DNA of 64,000 nt from Bacteroidales bacterium (lineage in GTDB: Bacteria > Bacteroidota > Bacteroidia > Bacteroidales > F082), in assembly GCA_017553625.1 (NCBI GenBank), contig JAFZKP010000005.1, forward strand, positions 1-64,000, read 5' to 3'. The stretch's first letter is position 1. Every line of letters begins with the position of its first letter. The position numbers and the translations under genes were made by a program. Below the pieces are notes generated by a model. That model was not told the DNA's origin. It did not search any database and worked only from the letters and a program-made list of their open reading frames with translations. This document shows, piece by piece, positions 60,436 through 64,000 of the stretch.

Positions 60436-61272
60436 ATGAAAAACACTCAAAAAACAATCCTCATCACTGGGGGAAGCTCGGGAATAGGATATGATTCGGC
60501 AGTTGCACTGGCAAAGCAGGGATATAAAGTTTATGCGGCGGCAAGAAGAGTTGAGATGATGGAACCACTTAAGGAATTCGGAATTGTGCCGCTCAGCTTG
60601 GACGTTACCGACGATAATTCAATGCAACAATGCGTGAAATCGGTGCTTGACGCTGAAGGGCGCATTGACGTTTTGATTAACAACGCAGGCTACGGCTACT
60701 TCGGCGCGATTGAAAACGTAACAATGACCGAAGCCCGCAAACAGCTGGAAGTCAACGTGTTCGGGATGGCAAGGATGTGCCAGCTGGTGCTTCCGACGAT
60801 GCGCAAGCAACATTCAGGTCGCATCATCAACATCGCTTCGATTGCAGGAAGAGCAACTGTGTATTTCGGAGGCTGGTACAACGTCTCGAAATACGCTGTC
60901 GAGACTTTCAGCGACGCGCTCCGCATGGAGACGAAGCCGTTCGGCATCGACGTGGTGCTGATTGAGCCGAGTGCCATCAAGACGAACTGGGGAATCATCG
61001 CCGCCGACAACCTCGAGAAGTCGTCACGAGGCACAGCATACGAGGAAAAAGCTCTCAATGAAGCCAACAACATGCACAAAGCTTACACTTCAAACATGTT
61101 TTCGAAGCCTACTGTGGTCACAAAAGCCATCTGCAAGGCGGTGAACCGCCGCAGACCTCGCACCCGCTACTGCATCGGACGTGGCGGAAAGATGATAGTT
61201 TTCCTGCACAGCGTGCTCCCGACAAGATGGTGGGACAGGATTAACAGGATAATGACAAAGAAAGTGCTGTAA
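60436..61272 (+). CDS. SDR-family oxidoreductase
   Basis: A 278-residue classic short-chain dehydrogenase: TGGSSGIG at residues 11-18, NNAGYGYFG near 87-95, catalytic Ser in NIASIAGRA, and the YNVSKYAVE Tyr-x-x-x-Lys. RRVEMM after strand 2 suggests NADP preference. Substrate is unknown. It lies 2 nt behind a RelE-like toxin, which would put it on the toxin-antitoxin transcript. The 3' end contains GGACAGGATTAACA, repeated as AGACAGGATTAACA just after the gene. Confidence 0.9.
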   Translation: MKNTQKTILITGGSSGIGYDSAVALAKQGYKVYAAARRVEMMEPLKEFGIVPLSLDVTDDNSMQQCVKSVLDAEGRIDVLINNAGYGYFGAIENVTMTEARKQLEVNVFGMARMCQLVLPTMRKQHSGRIINIASIAGRATVYFGGWYNVSKYAVETFSDALRMETKPFGIDVVLIEPSAIKTNWGIIAADNLEKSSRGTAYEEKALNEANNMHKAYTSNMFSKPTVVTKAICKAVNRRRPRTRYCIGRGGKMIVFLHSVLPTRWWDRINRIMTKKVL

Positions 61273-61313
61273 TAGAATTGATTAGACAGGATTAACAAGT
61301 TAGGCGAACAGGT

Positions 61314-61379
61314 CATTACGATGTTTCTGTGTTTTATGAGATGTTTCTTGCAAGCAGAAACGGTTTTAGGATTGAGATA
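61314..61379 (+). pseudogene. fragment of an HTH-regulator gene like 38532-39191
   Basis: Read in frame, these 22 codons give HYDVSVFYEMFLASRNGFRI plus EI. Aligned with HCDVSMFFEIFLASGVASQI plus EI from the intact gene, 13 of 22 positions are identical. A stop lies 7 codons upstream and the similarity ends before the convergent GH89 gene. No start codon or HTH remains. The match is short, so chance cannot be fully excluded. Confidence 0.5.
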
Positions 61380-61395
61380 AACTTTTTGTGGTTTT

Positions 61396-63648
61396 TTATC
61401 TGTACCTCTTCTCCAATTCCTCCCTGTATTTCTGCGCTATCTCGAACGCAAGGGCTATGCCGTTGTTGGTGGGCTCGGCGCTGAAGGTGCCGAGGCGCTC
61501 ACGCCACCACTGCCCTTCATATTTGCAGATGCGATTGTGGTATGCGACCTCGTCGAATTCAACGCCTTGGGCGATGGCGGCGTCCATGTCTTTGAAGAAC
61601 TCCTTCCAACGGTAGGCGTAATATGTCGCGGTGAGTCCAGCCCAGGCACGGCTCGCGTACTCGTTCAGCAAAGCGTCCTCCTCTCCCCATGTCGTGATGA
61701 TATTGCGCGCGTTGCTCTCAAAATAATCCTTCTCCTCCTCAGTGTTTCCAATCGCTCTCGCGTCTCTTATCCATCTCCCGACAAGGAAAGCGCTCTCGGA
61801 AGCCAAGATTGCATCGGTGTCGTCGAGAATCGAGACCATCGTCTTTTCAAGCTTCTGCATCGTCTCAAAGTCGTTGTCTTTGTAGGCGTTTATGTAATCG
61901 ATATACAAATCGCTGAAGTAGTTGCCCAAAAGCTGCCGTGTGATGTTGACGACATCGAAATGACGTGTTCTTGTTTCACAATCCGAAGCCAACAGATTAT
62001 CCAAGACATCTAAAAGGACGATGTTTTTATACTTGTACGTCGGCGCGATGTAATACTGTCTGTAATCCTTGATGTTTCCGGTTGTCGGGCGCTGGTTGAT
62101 GCGCACCGTCTGACCTGGCGACGACACCTTGTTGTAGACGCTGTCGGCGAGAAGACGCCACGCCTCGCGTATGTGCGCGTCCTCTTTTCCGGCACGCTGG
62201 TCGGCGAGACACTCAACCCAGGCTTTTATGTCATTGGTAAGCGGGTTATCCCAGGCTTTTTCAAACACATATTCATACATGAACGGGTTGCAGTCGAAGC
62301 CCTCGAGGGTGGAGCCGATGCCGACGAAGTTGTCGCCACCCGCCTCAAAAGCGTGCTCAATCCTCTCGTTGACGATGTTGAGATTGCCAGCGAGCATCGA
62401 GTTACCGCCGAAGTTACCGAGGTAGCACCAGATATAAGGCACGCCGTAATATGCTTTTGTTCTTTCCCATACGGGCTGTCTCTCGCAATAATAATCGAGC
62501 ATGATGTGCCTATCTTTCGGCATTGAGGTGATATACGCCTCGATGCGGTTGTCGACCTCCCAATACTGGCGCTCGTTCCAGAAGAGCCACGCCATCTCGA
62601 GCCATCTTGCGTCGGGGTCGGCGGCTTCGAGCGACTCATAAACCTGACGACTCACGCGTGCGAGGTATTCAGGCTCCCAACTCGGCGGAATGAGCTCGTT
62701 GAAGATGTCGATGCCGTAGATATGGTCGGAGCCGTAAAACTCGGTCTGTTTTGCTATGAATTTCTTCTGAATGTCGGTGTAAAGTGGGTCAAGCGGGTCA
62801 AGGAACTTGCACCAGCATGTGCTGTCGAAGCCTGCCCAGTCGCCGAGCGACGCCAACGGAGCGTCGGGATAGAGACGTGTGATGCACGGCGGCACATGCC
62901 CCGCGAAACCCGGCAGGACCGGCTTCATGTTGAGTTCGCGCTCACGCTCCACAATCTGTTTCTGAAGTGCCTTCTGGTTCTCGAGCCACACCATCGGCAG
63001 CGGTCCGCCCCAGCGGTCGATGTTCTGCATACGGTGCCACGGCAGATGTGCCGGACCCGTGAAATAGCTGCGAATCTCCTCGTCGGTCAAGCCGAGGTCG
63101 CGCCACACCTCATACCAAACCGACTCCTGTCCTGTGATGGCGAGCGGCAGGTTGATGCCGTTGAGCGCCATCCAGTCGATGAAATGCTCCCACTGCGACC
63201 AGCCCCACCACGGCATGGTGTAGCCGAAGGTGCAGTAATTCAAGAAGAAACGTTCAGGCACGCGGGCATTCTGGCGCACCTTCTTCGTGACCTGAGGCAT
63301 CTTCACTGGAATCTCGAGCTTTTCGGTCTCGAACCACGAATATTGAGCCTTGCAATAATATTTCAGATAGTGGTTCAACCCCACTGCCATGCTGTTGGCG
63401 TTGTTGCCACGAATCACGAGGTCTTTCCCGACAGTCTCAATCTCGAAACAGTCGACAGTGTCGTTAAGTCGTTCAAGCACAATGTGTTTTGAATATTGAG
63501 GCACCACGCGTTCCACCAGTCCGCGCATCGCGGCAGCATCGGAATCAGTGTCGTTTTTATTTTCACAACTAACAAACAAAAGAGCCATCAAAGCGCCCAA
63601 GATACTTGCAGAAAACAGCGTTCTGAGTGAGGATTTCGAATTTTTCAT
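61396..63648 (-). CDS. GH89 alpha-N-acetylglucosaminidase lipoprotein
   Basis: GH89 (NAGLU) enzymes release terminal alpha-GlcNAc from mucin O-glycans or heparan-type chains. Catalytic glutamates are in YGIDIFNELIPPSW and GSTLEGFDCNPFMYEY. Other family blocks are WWGWSQWEHFIDWMALNGIN, LTGPAHLPWHRMQN and WNERQYWEVDNRI. The signal ends in LLFVSCEN, a lipobox. At 750 residues the N, barrel and C domains are all present. It adds a third exo-glycosidase type to the GH20/GH33 pair at 35-38 kb. Confidence 0.94.
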   Translation of the reverse strand: MKNSKSSLRTLFSASILGALMALLFVSCENKNDTDSDAAAMRGLVERVVPQYSKHIVLERLNDTVDCFEIETVGKDLVIRGNNANSMAVGLNHYLKYYCKAQYSWFETEKLEIPVKMPQVTKKVRQNARVPERFFLNYCTFGYTMPWWGWSQWEHFIDWMALNGINLPLAITGQESVWYEVWRDLGLTDEEIRSYFTGPAHLPWHRMQNIDRWGGPLPMVWLENQKALQKQIVERERELNMKPVLPGFAGHVPPCITRLYPDAPLASLGDWAGFDSTCWCKFLDPLDPLYTDIQKKFIAKQTEFYGSDHIYGIDIFNELIPPSWEPEYLARVSRQVYESLEAADPDARWLEMAWLFWNERQYWEVDNRIEAYITSMPKDRHIMLDYYCERQPVWERTKAYYGVPYIWCYLGNFGGNSMLAGNLNIVNERIEHAFEAGGDNFVGIGSTLEGFDCNPFMYEYVFEKAWDNPLTNDIKAWVECLADQRAGKEDAHIREAWRLLADSVYNKVSSPGQTVRINQRPTTGNIKDYRQYYIAPTYKYKNIVLLDVLDNLLASDCETRTRHFDVVNITRQLLGNYFSDLYIDYINAYKDNDFETMQKLEKTMVSILDDTDAILASESAFLVGRWIRDARAIGNTEEEKDYFESNARNIITTWGEEDALLNEYASRAWAGLTATYYAYRWKEFFKDMDAAIAQGVEFDEVAYHNRICKYEGQWWRERLGTFSAEPTNNGIALAFEIAQKYREELEKRYR

Positions 63649-63704
63649 ATTGTCATGATGAAATTAAGTTTACCACATTTAAAAAATCAATATATTTTAT
63701 GGGG

Positions 63705-63712
63705 CAAAGATA
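63705..63712 (-). promoter_or_regulatory. -7 box of the GH89 gene
   Basis: TATCTTTG on the minus strand, 56 nt before the ATG at 63648. Confidence 0.4.
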
Positions 63713-63810
63713 TAAAAATAAGTTTGAAGACAAATGAGAAAAGGAAAAAGTTTTTAACTATAGGTTTTAATTTGTGCGCACAAATTGTACGTCAAATAAT
63801 AAAAAAAGAT

Positions 63811-63818
63811 TATTTTTG
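63811..63818 (+). promoter_or_regulatory. -7 box of the right-edge gene
   Basis: TATTTTTG, 24 nt before the ATG at 63843. Confidence 0.45.
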
Positions 63819-63842
63819 CAGATTGAAAATACTATTTGGAAA

Positions 63843-64000
63843 ATGTTTTCTTATAACGAACATATTAATGACATCTTTTTGTTAGGAACATATAGATCTG
63901 ACAAAGACCAATTATCATGGATTTTGGGCAAAAAGCCAAAACGTTATAAGATTCTATATAATGTACGTTATAATGAAAGTTTGTTTGACAATCGACAAGG
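63843..64000 (+). CDS. 5' end of an unidentified protein gene (cut by window edge)
   Basis: An ATG behind a promoter box opens a frame that runs off the window: MFSYNEHINDIFLLGTYRSD, then KDQLSWILGKKPKRYKILYN and further residues. The visible 52 residues have no signal peptide or known motif. The local sequence is AT-rich compared with the neighbouring GH89 gene. No function is proposed. Confidence 0.55.
   Translation, partial: MFSYNEHINDIFLLGTYRSDKDQLSWILGKKPKRYKILYNVRYNESLFDNRQ

Overview
The window reads as a chromosomal segment of a gut- or host-associated Bacteroidales bacterium (phylum Bacteroidota), probably an uncultured or lightly characterised lineage. This rests on four things. Almost every transcription unit is preceded by the Bacteroidota sigma-factor -7 box TAnnTTTG, and Shine-Dalgarno sequences are mostly absent. 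Four proteins end in type IX secretion (T9SS) sorting domains. Lipoproteins, beta-barrels and a TonB receptor are abundant. Typical Bacteroidales families are present, including a TIGR04133-like radical SAM protein, an EFR1 ferredoxin, tryptophanase and GH20/GH33/GH89 enzymes. The coding strand switches often, and no IS element, CRISPR array or rRNA was seen.

Layout. 0-12 kb is housekeeping: tRNA-Gly, mutS, an SpoU-type methyltransferase, two outer-membrane proteins, a deoxynucleoside kinase with folK, sppA with an acyltransferase, and an ABC-F ATPase. 12-19 kb is secreted and accessory: a T9SS nuclease, a decayed hicAB locus, and a 1530-residue repeat protein with a small C-terminally anchored partner. 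19-34 kb is metabolic: mntP, tnaA, DUF1846, an M16 protease lipoprotein, a TPP-riboswitch-controlled thiamine uptake operon, a radical SAM/lipoprotein pair, EFR1 and an alcohol dehydrogenase. 34-44 kb carries two inverted paralogous cation efflux genes flanking a hexosaminidase and a sialidase, then a gingipain-like C25 protease. 44-46 kb is queCDEF under a preQ1-I riboswitch. 46-55.5 kb is a defence region: a type III restriction-modification operon with a DarTG toxin-antitoxin pair inserted exactly between mod and res, next to a TerB/Sel1-repeat protein. 55.5-64 kb holds an aquaporin, a secreted nuclease/phosphatase, bcp, two more toxin-antitoxin pairs, a GH89 lipoprotein, and the start of an unidentified gene at the right edge.

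How the genes work together. GH20, GH33 and GH89 enzymes, together with the C25 protease, suggest use of host mucin or glycosaminoglycan glycans and proteins. The thiamine and preQ1 systems are each controlled by riboswitches. mod-darT-darG-res is the most unusual arrangement: four genes separated by 3, -4 and 3 nt behind one promoter.

Dispersed DNA structures recur. One is a 17-bp hairpin repeat whose stems covary while a GNA triloop and a CACATT spacer stay constant, found at two loci. Another is a set of long perfect or near-perfect palindromes, several of them inside coding sequence.

All product names come from reading protein motifs by eye. No database search was run.
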